Shown: one piece after another, positions 1 to 7,310 of the stretch
Layout: every line of letters begins with the position of its first letter
How positions within the stretch are numbered: position 1 is the first letter of the stretch
From: Planctomycetaceae bacterium
Lineage (GTDB): Bacteria > Planctomycetota > Planctomycetia > Planctomycetales > Planctomycetaceae
Assembly (NCBI GenBank): GCA_003445035.1
Contig: DLVV01000209.1
Location: 5,443-15,112, forward strand
Direction of reading: 5' to 3'
DNA: 9,670 nucleotides
Notes under the pieces: generated by a model
Databases searched by the model: none
Told to the model about the DNA's origin: nothing
Seen by the model: only the letters and a program-made list of their open reading frames with translations
Translations under genes and position numbers: made by a program

Positions 1-8
1 TGACCTCG

Positions 9-38
9 TTGCTGGCCTCTTTGCTGGCCTCTTTGCTG
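9..38 (+). repeat. 12-bp tandem repeat inside the sulfatase signal peptide
   Basis: TTGCTGGCCTCT occurs twice in a row (9-20 and 21-32), followed by a partial third copy, TTGCTG (33-38). It encodes the repeated signal-peptide core LASLLASLL. It is probably a slippage duplication, tolerated because the hydrophobic core has little sequence constraint. Confidence 0.8.
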
Positions 39-1460
39 ATCACCGGCTCTCTGCCGGCAGCCGAACACCGCAACGTGGTCCTGTTCGTCGTCGATGACCA
101 GGGCTTCCAGGCCGGTTGCTACGGGAACCAGGTGATCCGGACCCCGGCGATCGATTCTCTGGCCGCCGCCGGCACCCGCTTCACCCGCGGTCACTGCACC
201 ACCGCCAGCTGCAGTGCCTGCCGCAGCGTGTTGATGACCGGTCTCTACAACCACGCCATCGGCCATTACGGACACGCTCACTCATACAACCACTTCAGCA
301 CCTACGAATCGGTGCCGACGCTGCCGGTGCTGATGGCCGAGGCGGGCTACCGGACCTGTTCGATCGGCAAGTACCACCTCGCCCCGCGAGCCACCTATCT
401 TTTCCAGGAGTACCGCAACAAGGGCGTGCAGGGAAACCGCAACGCGGTGCGGATGGCCAGGAACGCCCGCGAGTGGATTGCCGAGGACGACCAGAAGCCG
501 TTCTTCCTCTACTTCTGCACGTCCGACCCACACCGGGGCGGCGGTCCCGACGGGTACTCGAACTTCAATGACAACCCCGACCGCTACCCCGGCGTCACCC
601 CGGTCCGCTACAAGCCGTCCGATGTGATCGTGCCGCCCTGGCTGCCGGACAAGCCGGAGGTGAGAAACGAGCTGGCCGAGTACTACCAGGCGATCTCGCG
701 GCTGGACCAGGGCCTGGGGGTCCTGCTGAAAGCCCTCAAGGAGACCGGCCACTGGGACGACACGCTGATCCTGTTTCTCTCTGACAACGGGCCTCCCTTT
801 CCCGGTGCCAAGACGAATCTCTACGAGCCGGGCATGAAACTGCCGTTGATCGTCCGCTCTCCCGGACAGAAGACCCACGGCGGCGTCACCGACGCGATGG
901 TCACCTGGGCTGACATCACGCCCACGATCCTGAACTTCTGCGACATCACGCCCAAGGCCCGCCCGGCGTTTCGCCGCGGGGCCAACGGCGACCCGCCTCG
1001 GCGAACCGGTCCGAATCGCCCGGTCACCTTCCACGGGCGTTCGTTCCTGCAGACGCTCGACCAGCCCAGGGCCAAGGGGTTCGACGAGATCTACGCCTCG
1101 CACACGTTCCACGAGATCACGATGTACTACCCGATGCGAGTCGTGATCTCGGGTCGCTACAAGTACATCTTCAACATCGCGCACCAGCTTCCCTACCCCT
1201 TCGCCTCGGATCTTTTCGCCTCGCCAACCTGGCAGGGCGTGCTGAAGCGAAAGGACACGCTGTTCGGCAAGCGAACCGTCTATTCGTACCTGCACCGTCC
1301 GCGTCACGAGTTGTACGACCTGGAGACCGACCCCGACGAGATCACCAACCTGGCCTACCAGCCCGAGCACCAGCCACGGCTCAAGGGCCTGCAGGAGAAA
1401 CTGAAGGCCTGGCAGCAGCGAACCCGCGACCCGTGGTTCCTGAAGTGGCGGTACGAGTAG
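9..1460 (+). CDS. Secreted sulfatase, heparan N-sulfatase (SGSH)-like; start codon probably just outside the window
   Basis: Type I (formylglycine-dependent) sulfatase, 483 residues from the TTG at 9. It probably hydrolyses sulfate groups on polysaccharides in the periplasm or outside the cell. Seen: a hydrophobic signal peptide (residues 1-18, ending LPAA before EHRN); metal-binding Asp29-Asp30 in VVDDQG; the active-site box C68-S-A-C-R72, where C68 would become formylglycine; GKYH near residue 119; [13 protein letters not shown] near 166; D259-N260 of SDNG with K268 as second metal/sulfate ligands; and a C-terminal [16 protein letters not shown] block typical of sulfatases. The [23 protein letters not shown] stretch in parts, IGKYH and FFLYF..SDPHR recall the SGSH branch. 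The frame stays open to the window edge, and the codon covering bases 0-2 reads ?TG, so ATG at base 0 (MTSLLASLL...) is the likely real start. Exact substrate cannot be told from sequence. It converges on priA. Confidence 0.9.
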   Translation: MLASLLASLLITGSLPAAEHRNVVLFVVDDQGFQAGCYGNQVIRTPAIDSLAAAGTRFTRGHCTTASCSACRSVLMTGLYNHAIGHYGHAHSYNHFSTYESVPTLPVLMAEAGYRTCSIGKYHLAPRATYLFQEYRNKGVQGNRNAVRMARNAREWIAEDDQKPFFLYFCTSDPHRGGGPDGYSNFNDNPDRYPGVTPVRYKPSDVIVPPWLPDKPEVRNELAEYYQAISRLDQGLGVLLKALKETGHWDDTLILFLSDNGPPFPGAKTNLYEPGMKLPLIVRSPGQKTHGGVTDAMVTWADITPTILNFCDITPKARPAFRRGANGDPPRRTGPNRPVTFHGRSFLQTLDQPRAKGFDEIYASHTFHEITMYYPMRVVISGRYKYIFNIAHQLPYPFASDLFASPTWQGVLKRKDTLFGKRTVYSYLHRPRHELYDLETDPDEITNLAYQPEHQPRLKGLQEKLKAWQQRTRDPWFLKWRYE

Positions 1461-1476
1461 GCCGGCCGGGCGAATC

Positions 1477-3816
1477 TCACCTGAGATTTACCGGATCCAC
1501 GTCGATCACCAGTTCGACCGACGGGTGCCTGGGCAATTCGCTCGCCGCGGCCAACCACAGGTCGCGGATCAACTCGGGTCCCTCGGCCGCCAGTTGCATG
1601 TGAAACCGGTAGTAGTTCTTCATCCGGGAAATCGGCGCCGGGGCCGGACCCAGGATCCACACCGGAGGCGGATCGGGCTGCAATCGCCTGAGCACCTCTG
1701 CGGTTCCCCGCGCCGTGTCCGCCACCGCCCGCTCGTCGGGACTGCGCAGGATCACCCGTGCCAGGGAAGTGAACGGCGGCGTCCGGGTGCCGCGCCGGTG
1801 GGCCAGTTCGTGGGACACGAAACTCGCGTAGTCGTGGTCGCAGGCCATTCGAATCGCCGGATCGTCGGGACACGCCGATTGCACCAGCACCCGCCCACCC
1901 CGCTCGCTGCGGCCCGTGCGACCGGCCACCTGCGCGATCAACTGGAAGGTCCGTTCCGAGGCTCGGATGTCCGGCTGGTGCAGCATCGTGTCCGCATCGA
2001 CCACCCCGACCAGCGTGACGTTGGGGAAGTCCAGTCCCTTGGCGATCATCTGGGTACCGAGCAGGATCTGGGCTTCGCCACTGCGAAATTGCTCCAGCGC
2101 CCGGTCATGGCTGCCGGGCCGACGCATCGAATCGCTATCCATCCGCAGCACCTTCGCCTCGGGAAACCTCTTGCGGACCTCCTCCTCCAGCTTCTGGGTC
2201 CCCACTCCCAGCAGCTTCAGCCCCACCTGCCCACAGCCGGGGCACTCCCTGGGTGGCTGAGCCTCGAAGTCGCAGATGTGGCAGACCACCGCCCGGCGAT
2301 CGCGGTGCCAGGTCAACGTGACGTCGCAGGCTCCGCAACGCATCCCCTGGCCACAGGCCCGGCACCAGACCGCCGGCGAGTGACCTCGCAGGTTCAGAAA
2401 CAGGATCACCTGGCCACCGTCGTTGAGCGCCTGCTTGAGAAACGTTTCCAGGCCGCGGCCAATCGCCACCCCCGAACGGATGCGACGATCGTTGCGAGTG
2501 TCGACCAGCGTCACCGGTGGCATCGGCCGGTCATCGATCCGCGCCGGCAGCGACAGCAGCTTGTCGCCGCCGGTGTCGGCCGCCAGCCAGCTCTCGAGCA
2601 TCGGGGTGGCCGATCCCAGCACCAGGGGCACCCCGGCCAGTTCGGCCCGCTTGCGCGCCACCGCCCGCGCGTGATACCTCGGCGTCGTCTCCTGCTTGAA
2701 GGTCGTCTCGTGCTCCTCGTCGATCACGATCAGCCCCAGTTGCGGTGTCGGAGCGAACACCGCGCTGCGAGCTCCCACGATCACCTGCACCTTCCCCTCG
2801 GCAATCCTCTGCCAGTGATGATGCCGTTCGGCGTCGCCCAGGTGACTGTGCAACACGGCGACGCTGTCGAAGCGGCTGCGGAACCGCCGGATCGTCTGGG
2901 GCGTCAGGCTGATCTCGGGAACCAGCACGATCGCCTGTCTCCCGTAAGCCACCACCTCGCGGATGGCCTGGATATAGACTTCGGTCTTCCCGCTGCCGGT
3001 CACCCCGTGCAGGAGCAGCGTGCGGTGCTGCTGGTTGCGCAGATACAAGAGGATTTCCTCCAGCGCCGCCCGCTGGTCGGAATTGAGATCGAGGTCCTCT
3101 TCACGCACCGCCGACCCGTCTTCACTCTCGTCATCGCCCTCGCTCGGGTCGATCCTCCTGTGCTCGAGTTCCAGCAATCCCTTATTCTTCAGTCCGTCGA
3201 TCGGAGAATTCCCGCACCCCGCCGTACGGGTCAGTTCCTCGAACCGCATCGGTCGACCGGCCTCCCGCAACGCCTCCACGACCGCCTGCTGCTTTTTCGG
3301 CAGTTCCCCGTCTCCGAGGTTGCTCAGCCGTTGTTCGAAATCCTCGGGCAGCCCGAAGAACCGGACCTGCCGTGTGCCGGCCTGACGCTTCACGCCGGCC
3401 GGAATCACGCTCTCGAGCACCTGTCCCCATCCGCAGAGATACCGGTGAGCGATCCAGCGAGTCAGTTCCAGCATTGCCGGATCGACCAGGCGGCGAGCGT
3501 CGGCGATCGAATCGATCTCCTTGAGCCTGCCCAGCGTCTCCGGAGGGCGTTCCAGGCCGACACAGAATCCCACCGTCGACCTGTTCCCTCGGCCGAACGG
3601 CACGCGGACCCGCTGGCCGGGTTCGAGCTGGTCGCGAAGGGCGTCGGGAACCAGGTAGTGAAAGGCGGTGTCCAGCGGGCGGTTGAAGACAACCTGCGCG
3701 GCCAGCCGGTCGGCCTGCGCGGCCGCCTGCCAGGTCACAGCCGGGTCGGCCTCCGCCCCCTTCGGGGGCGGTTCGGGCGGCAAGTCGAAGAGGCTCTGCT
3801 GGCGTGAACGGCTCAA
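1477..3816 (-). CDS. priA: Primosomal protein N' (replication restart helicase PriA)
   Basis: A 779-residue superfamily 2 3'-to-5' DNA helicase that recognises stalled or collapsed forks and reloads the replicative helicase. Seen in order: an N-terminal 3'-DNA-binding domain (about 38-135; VVFNRPLDTAFHYLVP, GQRVRVPFGRGNRSTVGF); Walker A GVTGSGKT at 271-278 with K277; DEEH box at 366-369; LGSATP motif III; eight zinc-binding cysteines in four CxxC pairs (485/488, 494/497, 512/515, 525/528); GTQMIAKGLDFP; and AGRTGR motif VI followed by a typical C-terminal domain. The start is TTG at 3816, chosen because AAGGA lies 8 nt upstream and no in-frame ATG/GTG is close. The length is slightly above the usual ~730, mainly from an N-terminal extension of about 35 residues. 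One deviation: the usual YHARD motif reads YHARA (A385). It is divergent from nadD and converges on the sulfatase gene. Confidence 0.97.
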   Translation of the reverse strand: MSRSRQQSLFDLPPEPPPKGAEADPAVTWQAAAQADRLAAQVVFNRPLDTAFHYLVPDALRDQLEPGQRVRVPFGRGNRSTVGFCVGLERPPETLGRLKEIDSIADARRLVDPAMLELTRWIAHRYLCGWGQVLESVIPAGVKRQAGTRQVRFFGLPEDFEQRLSNLGDGELPKKQQAVVEALREAGRPMRFEELTRTAGCGNSPIDGLKNKGLLELEHRRIDPSEGDDESEDGSAVREEDLDLNSDQRAALEEILLYLRNQQHRTLLLHGVTGSGKTEVYIQAIREVVAYGRQAIVLVPEISLTPQTIRRFRSRFDSVAVLHSHLGDAERHHHWQRIAEGKVQVIVGARSAVFAPTPQLGLIVIDEEHETTFKQETTPRYHARAVARKRAELAGVPLVLGSATPMLESWLAADTGGDKLLSLPARIDDRPMPPVTLVDTRNDRRIRSGVAIGRGLETFLKQALNDGGQVILFLNLRGHSPAVWCRACGQGMRCGACDVTLTWHRDRRAVVCHICDFEAQPPRECPGCGQVGLKLLGVGTQKLEEEVRKRFPEAKVLRMDSDSMRRPGSHDRALEQFRSGEAQILLGTQMIAKGLDFPNVTLVGVVDADTMLHQPDIRASERTFQLIAQVAGRTGRSERGGRVLVQSACPDDPAIRMACDHDYASFVSHELAHRRGTRTPPFTSLARVILRSPDERAVADTARGTAEVLRRLQPDPPPVWILGPAPAPISRMKNYYRFHMQLAAEGPELIRDLWLAAASELPRHPSVELVIDVDPVNLR

Positions 3817-3858
3817 CGCGGACGTCCTTCCTTCCGGGGGTCTGGCCCGGGCGGTAGG

Positions 3859-3867
3859 ATTCTAGCA
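3859..3867 (-). promoter_or_regulatory. Putative extended -10 promoter of priA
   Basis: Read on the minus strand, this is TGC-TAGAAT, a TGn-extended -10 element one base off TATAAT. A weak -35 candidate (GTGGTA, plus-strand 3882-3887) sits 17 nt upstream. Transcription would begin near 3852, giving a leader of about 36 nt that contains the GGAAGGAAGGA Shine-Dalgarno region of priA. The assignment is by sequence pattern only. The same element recurs before rpsO. Confidence 0.5.
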
Positions 3868-3901
3868 GCTTGCCGACCGACTACCACGTGGGACCGACGC
3901 G

Positions 3902-4486
3902 ATGCGACTGGGCGTCTTCGGAGGGGCATTCGACCCCGTCCACACCGGCCACCTGGTCCTGGCGTCAGAATGCCGCCAGCAGCTGGCCCTCGACGCCGTC
4001 TGGCTGGTCCCCAGTGGGTCGCCACCGCACAAGGACCCCGGGGGCCTGGCCGATGCCGGGACACGGGTCGAAATGCTCGAACTGGCAACTGCCGGAGATC
4101 CCGGGCTGGTGGTCAACAGGATCGAGATCGACCGCGAGGGCGTTTCGTACACCGTCGACACGCTCGAGACAATCGCCGCCTCCGATCCCGGTTGTGAGTT
4201 GTTTCTCCTGCTCGGAGCCGACTCGGTCGCCGATCTTGCCAACTGGTACCAACCCGAACGGATCTGCGAACTGGCCCGGATCGTGGCGGTCAATCGCGGC
4301 GGGACAACCAGCAAAACGGCCGTCACCGGCTGCCGGGTCGAAGAGGTCACAATGCCGGCCATCGATGTGTCCTCCAGGGATATCCGTCATCGCATCCACC
4401 AGGGACGTAGCATCAGGCACCTGGTTCCTCGAGCGGTCGAGGCGTACCTGGACGAACACGCCCTGTACAACGACGATTCCGAGTAA
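3902..4486 (+). CDS. nadD: Nicotinate-nucleotide adenylyltransferase
   Basis: A 194-residue cytoplasmic enzyme that joins ATP and nicotinate mononucleotide to make deamido-NAD, the penultimate step of NAD synthesis. Seen: the nucleotidyltransferase signature GGAFDPVHTGH at residues 7-17 (HxGH = H14-T-G-H17), immediately after the first beta strand (MRLGVF); LVPSGSPPHK near 35-46, which is the PxxxPPHK loop of NadD; the LGADSVADLANWY block near 107-119; and the C-terminal SSRDIRHRI (157-165), the ISSTxIR-type ATP-binding motif. The length fits the family (190-215). The ATG at 3902 starts right at the conserved fold; the upstream Shine-Dalgarno is weak. It is divergent from priA by 85 bp. In many bacteria nadD is followed by rsfS or lies near obg; here neither is present and the next gene has its own promoter, so nadD appears monocistronic. 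Confidence 0.95.
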   Translation: MRLGVFGGAFDPVHTGHLVLASECRQQLALDAVWLVPSGSPPHKDPGGLADAGTRVEMLELATAGDPGLVVNRIEIDREGVSYTVDTLETIAASDPGCELFLLLGADSVADLANWYQPERICELARIVAVNRGGTTSKTAVTGCRVEEVTMPAIDVSSRDIRHRIHQGRSIRHLVPRAVEAYLDEHALYNDDSE

Positions 4487-4521
4487 TGTGGCAAGATTTT
4501 CTCCTCGGTGACGAACGACAC

Positions 4522-4541
4522 GCGGGGCACTGTGCGCCCGC
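4522..4541. repeat. Imperfect inverted repeat downstream of nadD
   Basis: GCGGG (4522-4526) and GCAC (4527-4530) pair with GTGC (4532-4535) and CCCGC (4537-4541), leaving G4536 bulged and a very tight centre. It lies 35 bp after the nadD stop and 15 bp before the nfeD -35 box. No T-run follows, so a simple intrinsic terminator is doubtful; it could be a weak terminator, an operator, or chance in GC-rich DNA. Confidence 0.3.
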
Positions 4542-4556
4542 ATCGCAGCCACCAAT

Positions 4557-4586
4557 TTGACCGCCCTTTCACCGTCCTCCTATAAT
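4557..4586 (+). promoter_or_regulatory. Sigma70-type promoter of the nfeD gene
   Basis: TTGACC (4557-4562) is separated by 18 nt from a perfect TATAAT (4581-4586). It is the best consensus match I noticed in the window. Transcription would start near 4593, leaving a short leader of about 19-28 nt before the two candidate ATGs at 4612 and 4621. Five of six -35 bases and all six -10 bases match the E. coli consensus. Activity in this organism is inferred. Confidence 0.75.
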
Positions 4587-4611
4587 TCACCCACCCGTCG
4601 ACTCCATCCGG

Positions 4612-6822
4612 ATGATTTCGATGATCCGCATTTTGCCCTTGGCGGCACTGTTGCTGGCCGGATCGGCTGACGCCACATTGGCCCAGGACGCCCCGCCCAA
4701 GCCGATCGGACAGTTTCTGAGTGTCCGCAGCCCGATCGACGATTCGGTAATCGGTCGGGTCCGCAAGGTGGCACAGGACCTGGCGATACGAACCGAAAAG
4801 GAGTCGAGGCCGGCGGTACTGGTCCTCGAGCTGTCCCCCGGCAACAGCCCGGTCCACCAGGTGCAGGGCCTGGCAAGTTTGTTGAGTTCCGCGAGGTTGT
4901 CACGGGTTCGCACTGTGGCCTGGATCCCCAAGTCGGTGACCGGCCTCAACGCGGTGGTGGCACTGTCGTGCAACGAGATCGTGATGCACCCGGACGCCAA
5001 CCTTGGCGACATCAGCCGCGGTGAACCGCTCGACGACGCCAGCAGGCAATTCGTCCAGACACTGGTCGACAAACGGCGTAACGCCAAGGTCAACTGGCCG
5101 CTGGCCCGCGGCATGCTCGATCGAAATGCCGAGGTGATCCGGGCAACGATCACCGGCGAGGATAAGCAGGTGAAGTCGCGGGTGGTCGGCCCCGACGAGT
5201 TGCAGTTGATCCAGAAGAGCAATCCGAAGGCCGTCATCGAGGTCTCTCGGATCAAGGATTCCGATGACCTGGGAATCTTCTCCGGCGAGCAGGCTCGACA
5301 ACTCGACATCCTGGTCACCCAGACCGCCGAGACCCGCTCGGACGTGGCCGCAATCTACGGGCTTCCCGCCCGGGCGATGAAGGAGGAGAAGTCGTCCAAG
5401 GGGGAAACGATCGCGAGGTTGATCAAGATCGACGGTCCGATCGAGCCGATGCTGCACAGGTTCTTCAACCAGCAGCTCGCCCGTGCCATCGCCGAAAAGG
5501 CCACCGTGATCATCTTCGAGATCGACTCGCCCGGCGGATTGCTGACGCTGGCCGAGACCATGGCCAATGACATCGCGGCCCTGGAGGAACGCGGCATTCA
5601 CACCGTGGCGTGGATCCCCCGTGAAGCGATCAGCGGAGCCGCCATCGTCTCGTTGGGCTGCGACGACATCTACATGCACCCGGAGGCGAGGATCGGTGAT
5701 GCGGCACCGATCGAGATGAAGGAGGGGATGGCTTTCGAACGGGCTCCCGAAAAAGTGCTCAGCTACACCCGCGAGGTCCTGAGAACCCTCGCCGAAAAGA
5801 AAGGACGTCCGCCGGGGCTGGCCGAGGCGATGGCCGACAAGGACCTGAAGGTCTTCCGGGTGGTCAACCCGCAAACCGGCGAGATCGAGTTCAAGACCGA
5901 AGCCGAACTGCACGCGGCGAAACAGGAATTCGGTGACCGTCAACTGGTGGCCGAAACACGCGAGGACAACCTGCTGACGGTCAACGGCCGGCAAGCCCAC
6001 GAACTGCAACTGGCCGAACCCCCGGTCTCGGGCATGGAGGAACTCAAGCAACGGCTGGGCATCCCCAGGGCCGTGGAGTTGCGTGCCATCGAACGGACCT
6101 GGGTCGACAACGTCGCCTCGATGCTCAGCGGTGGCGGTTCGGCCTTCATGCTGTTTTTCTTCGGATCGATCCTGATTTACCTGGAACTCCACACCCAGGT
6201 TGGCCTGTGTGGAATCGGATCGGCGGTCTGCTTCACCCTGTTCTTCTGGGCCCGCTGGGGCGGGACAGCCGGGTGGCTGGAACTGGCCCTGTTCCTGCTG
6301 GGACTGGCCCTGGTCGCCATCGAGATCTTCCTGATCCCCGGGTTCGGGGTCTTCGGCATCTCGGGAGGGTTGCTGGTCTTCATCGCGCTGGTGATGGCCT
6401 CGGAGACGATGACCGATTCGCCCAGCTTCCAGGGACTGCAGAAGTTCGGAGCTCCGACGGCCACCCTGATGGGATCCCTGTTGACGGTGATCGCGGTCGC
6501 GGCGGTGATCAGCCACTACCTGCCGCAATTGCCCCTGCTGAGACGCATCGTGCTCGAACCCCCCGGCGCAGGAGAATTGGCATTCGACCCGCAACTGGTC
6601 GGCTCGCCGGATCCCACCGGCCTCCTGAACGCTGACCTCGGACTGGTCGGACAGATGGGGGGTGCGATCAGCGTGCTGAGACCAGCCGGGAAAGCGAAGA
6701 TCGGAGACGACCTGGTTGATGTCGTCAGCGATGGGCCATTCATCAACCCCGGGGTCTCGATCGAGGTGGTGCGGGTCGAGGGGAACCGGGTATTCGTCCG
6801 CGAGGTCGACCAAACGTCCTGA
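4612..6822 (+). CDS. NfeD family membrane-bound ClpP-class serine protease with duplicated protease module
   Basis: A 736-residue membrane protein of the NfeD / SppA-like ClpP-fold serine protease family; members act on membrane proteins and often pair with flotillin/stomatin-type proteins. Seen: a signal peptide (MIRILPLAALLLAG..., ending before QDAPP); a first ClpP-like module (about 30-245); a second (about 262-475) with DSPGG at 305-309, nucleophile S341 in ISGAA and K381 40 residues later, the Ser/Lys dyad spacing of the family; a block of hydrophobic membrane segments (about 508-642); and a C-terminal NfeD OB-fold (about 668-734). The first module has T110 where the Ser should be, SPGN instead of DSPGG, and no Lys in the matching region, so it is probably inactive. 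Full-length NfeD proteins are commonly near 430-460 residues; the extra module explains the excess. ATG 4621 is an alternative start, with GGA 8 nt upstream. No flotillin gene is adjacent. Confidence 0.9.
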   Translation: MISMIRILPLAALLLAGSADATLAQDAPPKPIGQFLSVRSPIDDSVIGRVRKVAQDLAIRTEKESRPAVLVLELSPGNSPVHQVQGLASLLSSARLSRVRTVAWIPKSVTGLNAVVALSCNEIVMHPDANLGDISRGEPLDDASRQFVQTLVDKRRNAKVNWPLARGMLDRNAEVIRATITGEDKQVKSRVVGPDELQLIQKSNPKAVIEVSRIKDSDDLGIFSGEQARQLDILVTQTAETRSDVAAIYGLPARAMKEEKSSKGETIARLIKIDGPIEPMLHRFFNQQLARAIAEKATVIIFEIDSPGGLLTLAETMANDIAALEERGIHTVAWIPREAISGAAIVSLGCDDIYMHPEARIGDAAPIEMKEGMAFERAPEKVLSYTREVLRTLAEKKGRPPGLAEAMADKDLKVFRVVNPQTGEIEFKTEAELHAAKQEFGDRQLVAETREDNLLTVNGRQAHELQLAEPPVSGMEELKQRLGIPRAVELRAIERTWVDNVASMLSGGGSAFMLFFFGSILIYLELHTQVGLCGIGSAVCFTLFFWARWGGTAGWLELALFLLGLALVAIEIFLIPGFGVFGISGGLLVFIALVMASETMTDSPSFQGLQKFGAPTATLMGSLLTVIAVAAVISHYLPQLPLLRRIVLEPPGAGELAFDPQLVGSPDPTGLLNADLGLVGQMGGAISVLRPAGKAKIGDDLVDVVSDGPFINPGVSIEVVRVEGNRVFVREVDQTS

Positions 6823-6850
6823 TCGTGGACTTCGGCCAGACCCGGTGCCG

Positions 6851-6878
6851 TTGCAACTTCATGTGGTACTGCTAGAGT
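6851..6878 (+). promoter_or_regulatory. Putative rpsO promoter (TTGCAA / TGC-TAGAGT)
   Basis: TTGCAA (6851-6856), a 16-nt spacer, then TAGAGT (6873-6878) preceded by TGC, i.e. an extended -10. It matches the TGC-TAGAAT element upstream of priA in eight of nine bases. Transcription would start near 6885, giving a leader of about 97 nt before the rpsO ATG. Called from sequence pattern only. Confidence 0.5.
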
Positions 6879-6884
6879 AGGCTG

Positions 6885-6981
6885 CCCGGAAGGATCCGGT
6901 CGGTCGATCCCTCATGGAACGGCTGAGAATGGGGGGGATTCCCCGTGAACTGGAGACTTTCGTTTCGATTGTGGATTGCGC
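6885..6981 (+). promoter_or_regulatory. rpsO 5' leader, possible S15 autoregulatory region
   Basis: This untranslated stretch contains two small inverted repeats: GGATC/GATCC (6892-6896 with 6906-6910, 9-nt loop), and a run of seven G (6931-6937) followed by ATT and CCCC (6941-6944). S15 represses its own mRNA in several bacteria through leader structures that differ between lineages, so a ~97-nt leader with a G-run able to pair locally is a reasonable candidate. I cannot match it to any known S15 leader class. The translation signal next to the ATG is only GTGGA, 6 nt upstream. Confidence 0.35.
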
Positions 6982-7251
6982 ATGTCGATTACCCGAGAAC
7001 GCAAAACCGAGCTGATCCAGGAATTCCGTCGCGATGAGGCGGATACGGGGTCGGCCGAGCTGCAGATCGCGGTGTTGACCGAGCGGATCACGAATCTGAC
7101 CGAGCATCTCAAGATGCACACCAAGGACCATGGCAGCCGACGCGGGTTGCTGGCCCTGGTCAGTCGCCGCCGAAGACTGCTCGATTACCTCGATCGAACG
7201 GATCATCCGAAGTATCGCTCGCTGATCGAACAGTTGGGTATTCGTAAATAG
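6982..7251 (+). CDS. rpsO: Small ribosomal subunit protein S15
   Basis: An 89-residue S15, a primary binder of 16S rRNA in the platform of the 30S subunit that also contacts 23S rRNA in the assembled ribosome. Conserved RNA-binding residues are all present: D21-T22-G23, Q28, H42, H46, D49 and S52, with [10 protein letters not shown] (48-57) and LLDYL.R shared with E. coli S15. The ATG at 6982 is preferred over the in-frame TTG at 6976 because it gives the family's usual length and N-terminus (MSITRERK), with GTGGA 6 nt upstream. It is followed 99 nt later by pnp in the same direction, the conserved rpsO-pnp arrangement, so the two are probably cotranscribed from the promoter near 6851-6878. 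Confidence 0.97.
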   Translation: MSITRERKTELIQEFRRDEADTGSAELQIAVLTERITNLTEHLKMHTKDHGSRRGLLALVSRRRRLLDYLDRTDHPKYRSLIEQLGIRK

Positions 7252-7258
7252 TGTCGGC

Positions 7259-7310
7259 GGTCCGGACGTGTGGACCATCGGCCCGATCAGCCTCCGGAAT
7301 GCTTCCGGAG
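7259..7310 (+). promoter_or_regulatory. Cluster of three hairpins between rpsO and pnp
   Basis: Three consecutive inverted repeats: GGTCC/GGACC (7259-7263 with 7272-7276), ATCG/CGAT (7277-7280 with 7284-7287), and CTCCGGAA/TTCCGGAG (7292-7299 with 7303-7310; perfect 8-bp stem, 3-nt loop). No T-run follows the strongest stem, so a standard intrinsic terminator is unlikely. In E. coli the same intercistronic position holds a terminator/processing region, and the pnp leader stem is cut by RNase III for PNPase autoregulation. An analogous stabilising or processing role is an inference from position. Confidence 0.5.

Noticed and set aside
1461..1476. GCCGGCCGG-rich 16-bp gap between the sulfatase and priA stop codons as a bidirectional terminator
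   Set aside because: The palindrome is too short and has no T-run on either side. No terminator can be supported here.
1525..3807. Very long open frame (760 codons) on the plus strand opposite priA
   Set aside because: It is the antisense shadow of priA in GC-rich DNA. Its translation is low-information, rich in Arg, Gln, Pro and His, with no family motif, while priA on the other strand has every expected motif.
4900..6813. Long open frame (637 codons) on the minus strand across nfeD
   Set aside because: It is antisense to a well-supported NfeD protein. Its composition (Asp, Gln, His, Arg repeats) is typical of a reverse-frame shadow.
6914..7015. Small ORF beginning ATG at 6914 in the rpsO leader and overlapping the rpsO start by about 34 bases
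   Set aside because: There is no Shine-Dalgarno before it, the peptide has no recognisable features, and its end is simply the rpsO sequence in another frame. Leader-peptide control is possible but unsupported.
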